NCBI RefSeq assembly: GCF_009733535.1
Contig: NZ_SMMI01000004.1
Coordinates: forward strand, 372,001 to 436,000
Source: Sphingobacterium endophyticum
GTDB taxonomy: Bacteria; Bacteroidota; Bacteroidia; Sphingobacteriales; Sphingobacteriaceae
Length of the DNA: 64,000 bases
Direction of reading: 5' to 3'
Each line of letters starts with the position of its first letter. Positions within the stretch are counted from its first letter, which is position 1. The notes below the pieces were generated by a model, which saw nothing but the letters and a program-made list of their open reading frames with translations, was not told where the DNA came from and ran no database searches. Shown in pieces: positions 1-8,001 of the stretch. The position numbers were made by a program, and so were the translations under genes.

Positions 1-146
1 TACATGCTGTATGCGTACAATGTGGCGCTCCTGCAAATTATTCCTATAGAATTCAGAAAAATGAATCCCGTGTATTATTAGGAGAGAAAGAAAGCTACGA
101 ACCTAGATGTCGTGCTTGTTATTTCGGACTAAATGATTCCTTATAA
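1..146 (+). CDS. tdk: Thymidine kinase, C-terminal end (5' end outside window)
   Basis: Only the last 47 codons are present, read in the frame that starts at base 3 and ends with TAA at 144-146. The peptide holds a [13 protein letters not shown] stretch and then [11 protein letters not shown]. The Cys-x-x-Cys pair followed by YEPRCRxCY is the zinc-binding lasso end of type II thymidine kinases, which phosphorylate thymidine with ATP in the salvage pathway. The full enzyme is usually about 190-200 residues, so roughly three quarters of the gene lies upstream of base 1. A strong hairpin about 60 bases downstream closes the transcription unit. Identification rests on the short but characteristic C-terminal zinc motif. 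Confidence 0.85.
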   Translation, partial: HAVCVQCGAPANYSYRIQKNESRVLLGEKESYEPRCRACYFGLNDSL

Positions 147-205
147 GGATAGTTAATGACTAATTAGTCAGTCTCTTCGAATTTGGAATCCCCCCTTAAA
201 AAATA

Positions 206-230
206 AAATGCGCCTTAATCAGGCGCATTT
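206..230. terminator. Bidirectional hairpin terminator between tdk and gpx
   Basis: AAATGCGCC (206-214) pairs perfectly with GGCGCATTT (222-230) around a 7-base loop, with A/T tracts on both sides. It lies between the convergent ends of tdk (+) and the glutathione peroxidase gene (-), so it can serve both strands. Confidence 0.8.
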
Positions 231-236
231 CACTAT

Positions 237-749
237 TTAAAGTATTTGTTTAGTGATTTGATCATCCAATGGGGTAACTTTTGAACGGTAGCGATGTGCC
301 AGTTTTCCGTCTTTACCAATCAAGAACTTTTCAAAGTTCCAATTAATATCTCCTTTGAAATCTGGATTTTCAGTTTCCGTCAAGTATTTGAATAATGCCG
401 TTTGATCTTCACCCTTGACATCAACCTTTTCTGAAAGAATAAAGTTTACACCATAATTCTTTTCACAGAATTCTGCAATCTCCTTGTTGTCTCCATACTC
501 CTGATTACCAAAATTATCAGAAGGGAAGCCTATCACCACAAGCTTATCTCCATATTCCTCATGTAACTCCTGAAGCTCTTTATATTGTTTAGTAAACCCG
601 CATTTTGAAGCCGTATTTACAATCAATAATTGTTTTCCTTTGAACTCCGACAGGTTTATTTTCTTCCCATCAATGGATGTGAAAGAATAGTCGTATACCG
701 TAGGCTGTTGAAACAGCATGGTATACAACATAATCATCGTCATTATCAT
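237..749 (-). CDS. Glutathione peroxidase family protein (thioredoxin fold)
   Basis: The 170-residue protein reduces peroxides, in bacteria usually with thioredoxin rather than glutathione. Visible signatures are NTASKCGFT with the peroxidatic Cys near residue 50, the GFPSDNFGNQE block, and the WNFEKFLI block with the catalytic Trp and Asn. In the classic family the middle block reads GFPCNQFG; here the Gln of the catalytic tetrad is Asn and the neighbouring Cys is Ser, a departure to note. The N-terminus is a run of Met, Ile and Leu; a later Met at residue 11 (base 719) would give a normal cytoplasmic start, while the longer form could be a weak secretion or membrane signal. The gene starts 11 bases after the stop of the BadF-type kinase gene, so the two are probably cotranscribed. 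Confidence 0.88.
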   Translation of the reverse strand: MIMTMIMLYTMLFQQPTVYDYSFTSIDGKKINLSEFKGKQLLIVNTASKCGFTKQYKELQELHEEYGDKLVVIGFPSDNFGNQEYGDNKEIAEFCEKNYGVNFILSEKVDVKGEDQTALFKYLTETENPDFKGDINWNFEKFLIGKDGKLAHRYRSKVTPLDDQITKQIL

Positions 750-760
750 AACATATTTTT

Positions 761-1621
761 TTAAAGTTGAACATTCAATTCTCTATCAACCACATAGTGG
801 AATAACTCCTCAATTGGGCTACTCAATATTTTACCTACTCTTACTCCATGCAAAGAACATACCTCTCTTAGGTGGAGATCAAAATAATAAGCAATTCGTC
901 CAACAAAATGACATTCATAATCCCAAAAATTAGGGTAGGTCATGATGTTGGTCCTTACGAATTCGTCGAATCCATTCCTAAGTAAATTATCAATATAAGG
1001 ATGTTGCCTATTGTTAGCCATAAATTCAGCAAATGATGCTAAGTAGGCATTTGGACGATCCCTTTGGTAGACATTTTTAATGATAATATCCTTAGTAATA
1101 TGATGGGATTCTTTAAAAACTCTTGCCAAGTCCCTTGGCATTGTTTCATAGAGATAAGCGGTTATCAGCTGTTTACCAAACCAAGCTCCAGACCCCTCAT
1201 CACCCAGTACATATCCATTGCCATGTAAACTGGCAGAAAGTTTCTCTCCATCATAAAAGCTAATATCGGAACCGGTGCCCAAATTAGAAATTAAGCCTTT
1301 CCCGATTCCAAAGGTCGCGAATGCTGATCCTAATAAATCACTCTCTACAGAGATAAACGAACTCGGAAATATTTGGGTTAACGCATTTGAAACTAATTCC
1401 CTCCGGTCTGGAGTTGAACATCCTGCTCCAAAGAAATATACTTCGTTTACTTCCTTTATATAAGGAATAATCTCTGGTACATCTGTCAAAACGGCGGCAA
1501 TCTCCTTCTCACTTACGAAAAAAGGATTTAATCCCTTGGTACTAAAACGTAATGGTTTGCTATCTGGAAGATGAAGCATCCAATCTGATCGTGATGATCC
1601 GCTATCTGCTACTAAAATCAT
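761..1621 (-). CDS. BadF/BadG/BcrA-type ATPase, probable N-acetylglucosamine kinase-like
   Basis: The 286-residue protein belongs to the ASKHA (actin/hexokinase) superfamily. The N-terminal phosphate-1 loop reads MILVADSGSSRSDW, the second phosphate loop is NLGTGSDISFYDG, and GNGYVLGDEGSGAWFG is the typical substrate/adenosine region of the BadF family, which includes N-acetylglucosamine kinases. A role in phosphorylating amino sugars released from cell-wall recycling is inferred from the family; the substrate cannot be read from sequence. The single-domain length fits the Bacteroidota members of the family. It starts at 1621 and is the first gene of a leftward unit with the glutathione peroxidase. 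The 200 bases to the divergent M14 peptidase should hold promoters for both directions. Confidence 0.75.
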   Translation of the reverse strand: MILVADSGSSRSDWMLHLPDSKPLRFSTKGLNPFFVSEKEIAAVLTDVPEIIPYIKEVNEVYFFGAGCSTPDRRELVSNALTQIFPSSFISVESDLLGSAFATFGIGKGLISNLGTGSDISFYDGEKLSASLHGNGYVLGDEGSGAWFGKQLITAYLYETMPRDLARVFKESHHITKDIIIKNVYQRDRPNAYLASFAEFMANNRQHPYIDNLLRNGFDEFVRTNIMTYPNFWDYECHFVGRIAYYFDLHLREVCSLHGVRVGKILSSPIEELFHYVVDRELNVQL

Positions 1622-1823
1622 ATGGTACTAATTGTCATCATCTCAAATATACAAATTCCAATAGAATTAAAATCGCTGTTTTCCTTCCCTTTTCCTACTG
1701 CCTATCCACATCTTCTAAAACATCTGTAATATTATTGTGAAAAACAGCATTACATCCGCTTCGTTTACAAGAATTTCCACTTGTTTCTTATCTTTATCCA
1801 ATAAATTATTACCTAATAGAATT

Positions 1824-4484
1824 ATGAAAAACTCAATTAACCTTCTCCGGTTACTATTGATTTCATTTGTCCTCATTCAATCTGTATATGCCCAACAGAT
1901 TACTAATCCTAAGGCGCATTTCGGTTTTAACATTGGCGATGATTACCAATTAGCAACCTTCACCCAAACTGAAAAATACTTCAAAAAGCTAGATCTTGAG
2001 TCCGACCGGTTAATTTATACTGTTATTGGAAAGACCGAAGAAGGTCGTGATCAATGTATGCTCATAATCAGTTCTGCTGAAAACCTAAAAAATTTAGAAA
2101 AGTATAAGAAGATTTCAACCAGTTTAGCGCGTGCTGAAATAAGTGAAGAAGAAGCAAAATCTCTTTCAGAACAAGGTAAGAGCGTGGTATGGATTGATGG
2201 CGGTTTACATTCTACTGAGGTGGTTGGAACCCATCAACTTATACAGACAGCCTATTTATTAGCATCATCAAACGATCCGGAAACGAAAAAAATCCTGGAT
2301 AATACCATCATATTGATGACGCATGCTAATCCTGATGGACAGGAATTAGTATCTGACTGGTACATGCGCGAAAATACACCTGATAAGCGCTCTACTAATT
2401 TTGTTCCTGTCCTCTACCAAAAATATGCCGGCCATGACAATAACCGCGATTTCTTTATGTTGAACCTTAAAGAGTCTCAAAACATGGCTAGACAGCTTTT
2501 TATAGAATGGATTCCTCAGATCATGTACAACCATCACCAAACGGCTCCAGCAGGCGCTGTAGTGGCTGGTGCACCATATCGCGATCCTTTTAACTATGTA
2601 TTTGACCCGCTTCTCATGTCTGGTATTGATGCACTAGGTGCTGCAATGGCTAATAGGCTGAATTCTGAAGACAAACCAGGGTATACTGCTAAAGATGGAT
2701 CAGTTTTTTCAACTTGGTACAATGGCGGCTTGAGAACCACAACCTACTTCCATAATATCATGGGATTATTGACGGAAATGATCGGAAACCCAACACCATT
2801 TGAAATCCCTCTGGTACCTAATCGGATGATTCCAAACAACGATACTCAAAACCCAGTTGTTCCCCAGGTATGGCATTTTCAACAGTCTATCGACTATTCT
2901 GTATCCCTGAATTATGCTATTTTGAACTATGCAAGTCGCTATAAAGATGAAGTCTTGTACAACATTTATAAAATGGGTAGGAATTCTATTGAAAGAGGTT
3001 CCAAGGACTTTTGGGCATTATCTCCAAGTCGTGTTGCTGTAATTGACTCCGCACTTCAACAAGCAAAAAGAAAAGACCCTAAAATTGAATCCAATCGTGC
3101 AGCAGAAAGAAAGCTTTTGGGCAGCCTTTTTGAAGACAAAGCTCTTCGCGATCCAAGAGGATTTATCATCCCGGCAGACCAAGACGATTTCGTAAAAGCG
3201 ACAGACTTTGTTAATGCCCTTATTCAAAACGGTATAGATATCAAACAGGCATCAGCTGATTTCACGGTAAATGGCAAGAATTATCCAAAGAATTCCTATA
3301 TCATTAAAACTAATCAAGCTTTTAGGCCTCATATTCTTGATATGTTTGACCCTCAAGACCATCCTGATGATTTTCAATATCCAGGTGGCCCTCCGATTCC
3401 ACCTTATGATGCTGCTGGATGGACTTTAGCGTATTTAATGGATGTCAAATTCGACCGTATTATGGATGATTTCAACGGCCCATTCCAAAATTTGGAAATC
3501 GGAAAAGTGATTAAGCTTGCCGAATTAGAGAAACCAAAAGGCAAATATCTAAAACTTCCTTCCGCTGTTAACGAATCATTTAGATTGAGTAATGATCTAT
3601 TAAAACAAGGTAAAAATGTTTGGAGAGATGAAAGTAACGGCGATATCTATGTAGAAAATAAACCAGATGTTAAATTAATATTCCATGCCGAAGGTACAAA
3701 CAGCCTTCCTAAACAGACCAAAAAAATCAAACCTCTACGTATTGCCTTATGGGATACTTATGGCGGCAGCATGCCTTCTGGTTGGTTGAGATTCTTATTG
3801 GAACAGTATCATTACAACTTTGATGTGATTTTTGCCCCTGAAATCGATAAAGGAAATCTGAATGCAAAATATGACGTCCTTATTTTCCCGGGGAATTCAA
3901 TTCCTAGCTTCGGGAACTCCAATGCCGGAGGATACTATGGAAGAATGCCAGCAGAAGCACCTGATAATATTCCATCTCCTTATAAAGAAAGATGGGGAAG
4001 GTTATCAGCAGACAAATCTATTCCGGTATTGAAAACTTTTCTTGAAAATGGCGGCCGAATCATTACTATCGGAAGCAGTTCCGATTTAGCTGAACACCTT
4101 AAGTTAGGCGTAGAAAATCATTTGGTAGATGCAAACAAGAATGAATTAAAAAGAACGGAGTTTTACACTCCTGGATCAGTTTTAACTGCACAAGTAGGGA
4201 AAGGCACGACAAGTACATGGGGCTATCAAGATGAAATCGATCTTTACTATAGCAATGACAACCTGTATAGAATAACAAGCTCTGAGATAAAACCATTACT
4301 GTGGTTTAATTCGGAAAAGGTTTTAAAAAGTGGATGGTCATGGGGTCAAAAATATCTAAAGGATGGTGTTTTAGCTTTTGAGGCTCCCGTTGGAAAAGGC
4401 AAATTAGTTTCTTTTGGTAGCGATATCAACTTTAGAGCACAGACACATGGTACATTTAAACTCCTTTTTAATCAACTACAATAA
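1824..4484 (+). CDS. Secreted M14-family zinc carboxypeptidase with C-terminal amidotransferase-like domain
   Basis: The 886-residue protein starts at 1824 because MKNSINLLRLLLISFVLIQSVYA is a clean signal peptide; the open frame continues 29 codons upstream without signal-like character. The catalytic M14 domain fills about residues 25-400. GGLHSTE supplies the zinc-binding His-x-x-Glu, NHHQTAP the third ligand, and GLLTEMIGNP the region expected to hold the catalytic Glu. Around residues 640-880 a second domain begins with PLRIALWDTYGGSMPSGW and YDVLIFPGN, which resembles the class I glutamine amidotransferase/DJ-1 fold often found at the end of these large Bacteroidota peptidases. It probably cleaves peptides in the periplasm or at the cell surface. 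A good terminator follows 27 bases after the stop codon. Confidence 0.85.
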   Translation: MKNSINLLRLLLISFVLIQSVYAQQITNPKAHFGFNIGDDYQLATFTQTEKYFKKLDLESDRLIYTVIGKTEEGRDQCMLIISSAENLKNLEKYKKISTSLARAEISEEEAKSLSEQGKSVVWIDGGLHSTEVVGTHQLIQTAYLLASSNDPETKKILDNTIILMTHANPDGQELVSDWYMRENTPDKRSTNFVPVLYQKYAGHDNNRDFFMLNLKESQNMARQLFIEWIPQIMYNHHQTAPAGAVVAGAPYRDPFNYVFDPLLMSGIDALGAAMANRLNSEDKPGYTAKDGSVFSTWYNGGLRTTTYFHNIMGLLTEMIGNPTPFEIPLVPNRMIPNNDTQNPVVPQVWHFQQSIDYSVSLNYAILNYASRYKDEVLYNIYKMGRNSIERGSKDFWALSPSRVAVIDSALQQAKRKDPKIESNRAAERKLLGSLFEDKALRDPRGFIIPADQDDFVKATDFVNALIQNGIDIKQASADFTVNGKNYPKNSYIIKTNQAFRPHILDMFDPQDHPDDFQYPGGPPIPPYDAAGWTLAYLMDVKFDRIMDDFNGPFQNLEIGKVIKLAELEKPKGKYLKLPSAVNESFRLSNDLLKQGKNVWRDESNGDIYVENKPDVKLIFHAEGTNSLPKQTKKIKPLRIALWDTYGGSMPSGWLRFLLEQYHYNFDVIFAPEIDKGNLNAKYDVLIFPGNSIPSFGNSNAGGYYGRMPAEAPDNIPSPYKERWGRLSADKSIPVLKTFLENGGRIITIGSSSDLAEHLKLGVENHLVDANKNELKRTEFYTPGSVLTAQVGKGTTSTWGYQDEIDLYYSNDNLYRITSSEIKPLLWFNSEKVLKSGWSWGQKYLKDGVLAFEAPVGKGKLVSFGSDINFRAQTHGTFKLLFNQLQ

Positions 4485-4511
4485 CAACCGAGATTCAACA
4501 TAACCCTAATT

Positions 4512-4543
4512 GGCCATGACTTTCAAAGACATGGCCTTTTTTT
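4512..4543 (+). terminator. Rho-independent terminator of the M14 peptidase gene
   Basis: GGCCATG (4512-4518) pairs with CATGGCC (4530-4536), with an inner CTTT/AAAG extension, followed by seven T residues. Confidence 0.85.
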
Positions 4544-4568
4544 ATTGTCCATATATTGGTTTCAGCTT

Positions 4569-4708
4569 GGTTTTAGTCGTGTTTTGGTCGTGAATGGTCC
4601 GCACCTTGGTTTGACATTGTCCACAGCTCGTCCGCTTGTGAGCGGACGAGCTCCGGATTACCTTTGGACAAGCTGTGGATGAGACACGAGCAAAACACGA
4701 CCAAAACT
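4569..4708. repeat. Nested inverted-repeat (cruciform) element, about 140 bp
   Basis: Three levels of dyad symmetry share one centre region. The outer arms 4569-4592 and 4685-4708 are 24 bases each and match at 21 positions as inverted repeats, with a GTCGTGTTTTG core. Middle arms TCCACAGCT (4620-4628) and AGCTGTGGA (4671-4679) match perfectly. The inner hairpin AGCTCGTCCGC (4625-4635) / GCGGACGAGCT (4642-4652) is an 11-bp perfect stem with a 6-base loop. The GC-rich core contrasts with the surrounding AT-rich spacer. It lies between two convergent genes that each have their own terminator, so it is not needed for termination. It may be a REP- or MITE-like element. Confidence 0.75.
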
Positions 4709-4744
4709 CAAATAAAACCTGAAGGAAAATCATTTTTGAAAACA

Positions 4745-4781
4745 AAAAAGGAGACTATACAATCTGTACAATCTCCTTTTT
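4745..4781 (-). terminator. Terminator downstream of ddl
   Basis: AAAAAGGAGA and TCTCCTTTTT flank a partly paired 17-base interior. On the minus strand the stem is followed by a T tract, about 25 bases past the ddl stop codon. The symmetry would also allow function on the plus strand. Confidence 0.75.
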
Positions 4782-4804
4782 GATATTTTGAAAAAAAAGT
4801 TGGA

Positions 4805-5812
4805 TTAATTTTGGTTTAAAGCAGCTTCAATTAGTTCTCCATAAAATTCTGAAGCCGTTCTTCCTGATGCCTTGACTTGTTGTGGAATAAAACTTTGTGG
4901 TGTTTGGCCCGGTATCGTATTAATTTCTATGAAGTAAAATTTATCAGTTTCATTTTGAATAAAGAAATCCACACGAACCATTCCCTTACAATTCAGACGA
5001 ATATAAATCTCTTTAATGATTTTGTCTGCTCTTTCTTTTTGTTCTTCATTTAAATCAGCTGGAGTAATTTCTTGGGTTAATCCAGGTGTATATTTAGCCT
5101 CAAAATCAAAAAATTCCCTTGTCGTAATAACTTCTGTAGCAGGAAGAACTTGTAAATCTCCTTTTGAGTCACGATAGATTCCTTGTGAGAATTCTCTACC
5201 TTTTACAAACTCTTCAACTAAGACCTGTTTTCCTGTTCCTTCTGCATCATAGGCATCATTTAAAGCTTTTGGCAACTCTTCCCATATGTTAACTTTGTTC
5301 ATACCGATACTACTACCACCTGCATTTGGCTTTACAAATAATGGAAGTGCCAGTTTTTCTTTTACAATAGTTTCTGCATTGGCTCGGTCAATTTCAAATA
5401 GAAGTACCGATTTTGCTACACTAAGTAATGGAATATCTTGAATGATTGCTTTTGTGTAGCCTTTATTCATGGTCAAAGAGGAAGTTAATGCTCCACAAGA
5501 GGTATAAGGAATGTCCAACATATCCAAATAACCTTGCAACCTTCCATCCTCACCAGGGGTTCCATGCAATATTATAAAAGCCACATCAAAACTTACTTTC
5601 TGATCATTGATGTTCAGTGTAAAATCCTGACGGTCGATTTCATAGCTATTTTTTTGCTCGTCGGTATAGGTCCAGCCCGAAGTAGTAATATCAATTAGGT
5701 AGACCTCGTATTTTTCTTTGTCAATTTGTGAGTAAACAAAAGCGGAACTTTTATAGGAAATTTCAGCTTCTCCGGTGTATCCACCAGTTATTAATGCTAC
5801 TTTAGTTTTCAT
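4805..5812 (-). CDS. ddl: D-alanine--D-alanine ligase
   Basis: The 335-residue ATP-grasp enzyme joins two D-alanines for the peptidoglycan precursor. HGTPGEDGRLQGYLDMLDIPYTSCG is the signature 1 region, PLFVKPNAGGSSIGM the ATP-grasp loop, and YFIEINTIPGQTPQSFIPQQ the C-terminal metal and substrate block (signature 2). The start is set at 5812 (MKTKVALITGG) because this is where family homology begins; the frame runs 21 codons further upstream with no conserved character. A TATATTTG -7 element lies 18 bases upstream. In related genomes ddl neighbours a PASTA-protein gene; here the mobile element 5903-11425 separates the two. Confidence 0.95.
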   Translation of the reverse strand: MKTKVALITGGYTGEAEISYKSSAFVYSQIDKEKYEVYLIDITTSGWTYTDEQKNSYEIDRQDFTLNINDQKVSFDVAFIILHGTPGEDGRLQGYLDMLDIPYTSCGALTSSLTMNKGYTKAIIQDIPLLSVAKSVLLFEIDRANAETIVKEKLALPLFVKPNAGGSSIGMNKVNIWEELPKALNDAYDAEGTGKQVLVEEFVKGREFSQGIYRDSKGDLQVLPATEVITTREFFDFEAKYTPGLTQEITPADLNEEQKERADKIIKEIYIRLNCKGMVRVDFFIQNETDKFYFIEINTIPGQTPQSFIPQQVKASGRTASEFYGELIEAALNQN

Positions 5813-5829
5813 ATGTTTTATTCGAGAAA

Positions 5830-5837
5830 CAAATATA
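5830..5837 (-). promoter_or_regulatory. Candidate -7 promoter element for ddl
   Basis: The minus strand reads TATATTTG, a full match to the Bacteroidota TAnnTTTG -7 consensus, ending 18 bases before the chosen ddl start codon. No convincing -33 box was seen. Confidence 0.45.
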
Positions 5838-5902
5838 ATTTGAGATACGAGGAAAAACGAATATTTTTGACACACATACTGATTATCAATAATTTAAATT
5901 TT

Positions 5903-5925
5903 TAGAGCTCCAATTAGAGCCCCTA
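5903..5925 (+). repeat. attL: left direct repeat of the integrated element
   Basis: TAGAGCTCCAATTAGAGC followed by CCCTA matches 22 of 23 bases of 11403-11425; the only difference is T at 5909 against C at 11409. The right copy contains AGAGCCCC twice, spaced by AATT, which looks like a recombinase core with paired arm sites. Its partner lies 16 bases upstream of the integrase start codon. Confidence 0.85.
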
Positions 5926-5940
5926 CCTATTCAAAAACGG

Positions 5941-6384
5941 CTAACCTTTAAACTTTCTTTTTAAAGATTTTTTTAAACGGTCAGCATCAATCATCTGGCG
6001 TGCCGTAGCTCGCTTTCCGATAGTATCCGAATTTATATTTGCCGAATTATTTATTTGGTTGAAAATCTCTGTGCCAAGTTCTTTTATATATTGGGTCTGA
6101 GAATTTCTATTTGCAACAACTTCTATTATATAATATAGTTTTGTCCTTTGAGTAATTAAATGTCCTAAATCTTCATACTTAGTGACATAACTTTTTATTT
6201 TATTTTCAATATAGATTATTTCATCTTCACAAATCAAATCCGAATTACATTCTTTAATCTTTATTTTTAACTGTTCTAATGAAGATAATACATGAAGAAT
6301 GTTACTGTTTTTAATCTTTACCCCTAATTCACTTGCCATATAAACAAACGAAGGCGTTAAAAGATTAATTTCTATTGGATTCAT
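5941..6384 (-). CDS. Hypothetical protein of the mobile element, 147 aa
   Basis: I do not recognise this protein. It is 147 residues, mostly helical in appearance, with an N-terminal INLLTPSFVYMASELGVKIK stretch, an acidic middle and a strongly basic C-terminus (RLKKSLKRKFKG). There is no signal peptide or membrane segment. It ends 15 bases inside attL, making it the outermost left gene of the element. The basic tail would suit nucleic-acid binding, but that is only a guess. The start at 6384 gives the longest frame and no internal Met fits better. The region upstream is a 600-base gene-poor stretch that contains a leftward promoter-like box. Confidence 0.65.
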   Translation of the reverse strand: MNPIEINLLTPSFVYMASELGVKIKNSNILHVLSSLEQLKIKIKECNSDLICEDEIIYIENKIKSYVTKYEDLGHLITQRTKLYYIIEVVANRNSQTQYIKELGTEIFNQINNSANINSDTIGKRATARQMIDADRLKKSLKRKFKG

Positions 6385-6996
6385 AAAACAAATATAAAAT
6401 AAATCCCATTTGTTATAGAAATGTTTTAGAAGATATTGGCACTCTTCTAATTATAAATTATCAGGAATTTGAAAATGGAATTCTACTTAAATCAATCAAT
6501 ATTTAGTTGGTATTAATCGAATTAATATTGAAATATTGTAATATTTAGATATGATTTTATATTGTTGGCACACTCGTCATGAACAATTTATTTATGAAAA
6601 TATTCATTCAAACATGACAGTATGACAAAACCAGCCATTAATAGACAATATGTCACTGACAAAAAACACTAAACTAATTAGAAAAATTGGTTGTCAAGAG
6701 GAAGAGTACAGATAAATTACTACAAATATTAGTAGTTTTCAACAATTTAATCAAAGAAGTAGATAATGGCATAGTCGTTGACGTTCTTACATTTTTAAAA
6801 TAAAAGAAAGGAATGACTATGACATAAACAGAGAACACTGATAGCAATGCTATCGCCAAATTATTGATGTTTGATTCTCTTCGGAAGCGGTTCTGCAAAA
6901 GTACAAACATCATAGATTTTAAAAAAATATTTTAACAAATTTTAACATTTTATTTATGCTAAATAATAAGATTGTTACAGGTAAAAAAAATAATCT
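6385..6996. other. Gene-poor 612-base stretch inside the element, possible leader or ncRNA
   Basis: No convincing gene was found. The stretch contains a leftward TACTTTTG -7 box (6896-6903), a perfect GATAGC-AAT-GCTATC hairpin (6840-6854) just downstream of it, an ACTAC-N8-GTAGT dyad (6718-6735) and a cluster of GACA/TGTC half-sites (about 6613-6663). A leftward transcript would run about 500 bases before reaching the 147-residue gene. A 79-codon hydrophobic frame at 6674-6913 overlaps the promoter box and is not called. Confidence 0.4.
6896..6903 (-). promoter_or_regulatory. Candidate -7 promoter element, leftward
   Basis: The minus strand reads GTACTTTTGCAG, matching TAnnTTTG with the context common in Bacteroidota promoters. 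Transcription would begin near 6889 and run towards the 147-residue gene. No clear -33 element was seen. Confidence 0.4.
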
Positions 6997-7938
6997 ATGA
7001 GATTTAATTTAGACTCAACTTTAAGCGAAGTCTTATATGGCTCGCAAAAACGTCAAAGCGAAATAGACTTCTTTGACTATTGTATGAATGGTGACATAAG
7101 AGCATTTTTCGATTACACATTAGTAAAATATCATGCTCAGAAGGGAAACAAATTAGCATTATCTATAGTTGCATGTGTTGAATCCTATATGGCTCAAGTT
7201 TACACAGCTCTTCAAAAATCTGATAATAGAAAGCTTATTCAACTTCTTTCTTGTTTAAATGAAAACAAACATACCAAAATTGGATATGCAGTTTCTAAAA
7301 ACGGAAATGGTGTAGGTAAAATTCTTTCAAATTCAATGATGGACAATTTATTGTTTATGCGAGACGCGATGAATAAAGGTAATTATTCATACCTATCTAT
7401 CCCACTCGCGATTGAGGGAATTAGTAATGACCGTTCCTCAGATATTTTAACAGCAATTTCACTATCTGTTTTGATTAAATATACTGAAGAATTAGCTGTT
7501 ATAAATGGATGGAAAACTAAACAAGTATTAATTAAAAGGATGTATAATCCTGAATCTGGAGATTTCCAGCAATATAAAGCAAACCTTCCAATAGCTGGCC
7601 TCGCAACACCTATATGTTATCCAAAAGTTTTTATTAATTCATCTTCTAATATCAACAGTATATTCAACTCACTAAAACGTAGAGTTTTTATGGATTATAT
7701 AAGATATGATATAACCTTCATGGCTTATTGGACAAAAAATAGGAATTATGTTACCAAAAAGCAATTTAAAGAAATAATGAAGTCATCGGGAAAATCTTTC
7801 AAAGAGTACCTAAGGCAACATATTGTAAATCAGTACGCCATTATTGACAAATTAGAATATAATCTAAACAATATAAGAGTACCATCAGATGAAGACTTAG
7901 AATTTTTACAGTATTGTAGAGTTTTAAAGTCAGCATAA
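6997..7938 (+). CDS. Cargo protein of unknown function, 313 aa, only plus-strand gene of the element
   Basis: I cannot name this family. The protein is 313 residues, with no signal peptide or membrane helix. An early helical region (about residues 10-90) is followed by IGYAVSKNGNGVGKILS, then a striking AIEGISNDRSSDILTAISLSVLIKYTEEL block near residue 150. Later come LPIAGLATPICYPKVF and a helical, Lys-rich tail. The order of a DR-x-SD motif and then a proline-rich LP...G.P...PK segment recalls uncharacterised proteins I associate with defence or conflict islands, but this is memory and not verified. It is the only gene on its strand within the element, has its own terminator, and so behaves as an independently expressed cargo gene. 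Confidence 0.7.
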   Translation: MRFNLDSTLSEVLYGSQKRQSEIDFFDYCMNGDIRAFFDYTLVKYHAQKGNKLALSIVACVESYMAQVYTALQKSDNRKLIQLLSCLNENKHTKIGYAVSKNGNGVGKILSNSMMDNLLFMRDAMNKGNYSYLSIPLAIEGISNDRSSDILTAISLSVLIKYTEELAVINGWKTKQVLIKRMYNPESGDFQQYKANLPIAGLATPICYPKVFINSSSNINSIFNSLKRRVFMDYIRYDITFMAYWTKNRNYVTKKQFKEIMKSSGKSFKEYLRQHIVNQYAIIDKLEYNLNNIRVPSDEDLEFLQYCRVLKSA

Positions 7939-7943
7939 AAGAT

Positions 7944-7972
7944 TGGCGTTAGAAAAACTAACGCCATTTTAT
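7944..7972 (+). terminator. Terminator of the 313-aa cargo gene
   Basis: TGGCGTTAG (7944-7952) and CTAACGCCA (7958-7966) form a perfect 9-bp stem with an AAAAA loop, followed by TTTT. It starts 6 bases after the stop codon. Confidence 0.85.
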
Positions 7973-8001
7973 ATTATAACCCCATTTAAATTTTTCATCA
8001 A

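Noticed and set aside
1737..1823. Extended N-terminus of the M14 peptidase
   Set aside because: A clean signal peptide starts at 1824; the upstream part would bury it.
5813..5875. 21-codon upstream extension of ddl
   Set aside because: Conserved sequence starts at MKTKVALITGG, and a promoter-like box lies inside the extension.
6674..6913. 79-codon minus-strand frame with a hydrophobic segment
   Set aside because: Its only start codons lie upstream of or within a promoter-like box that points the same way, it has no ribosome site, and low-complexity AT-rich DNA often gives hydrophobic chance frames.
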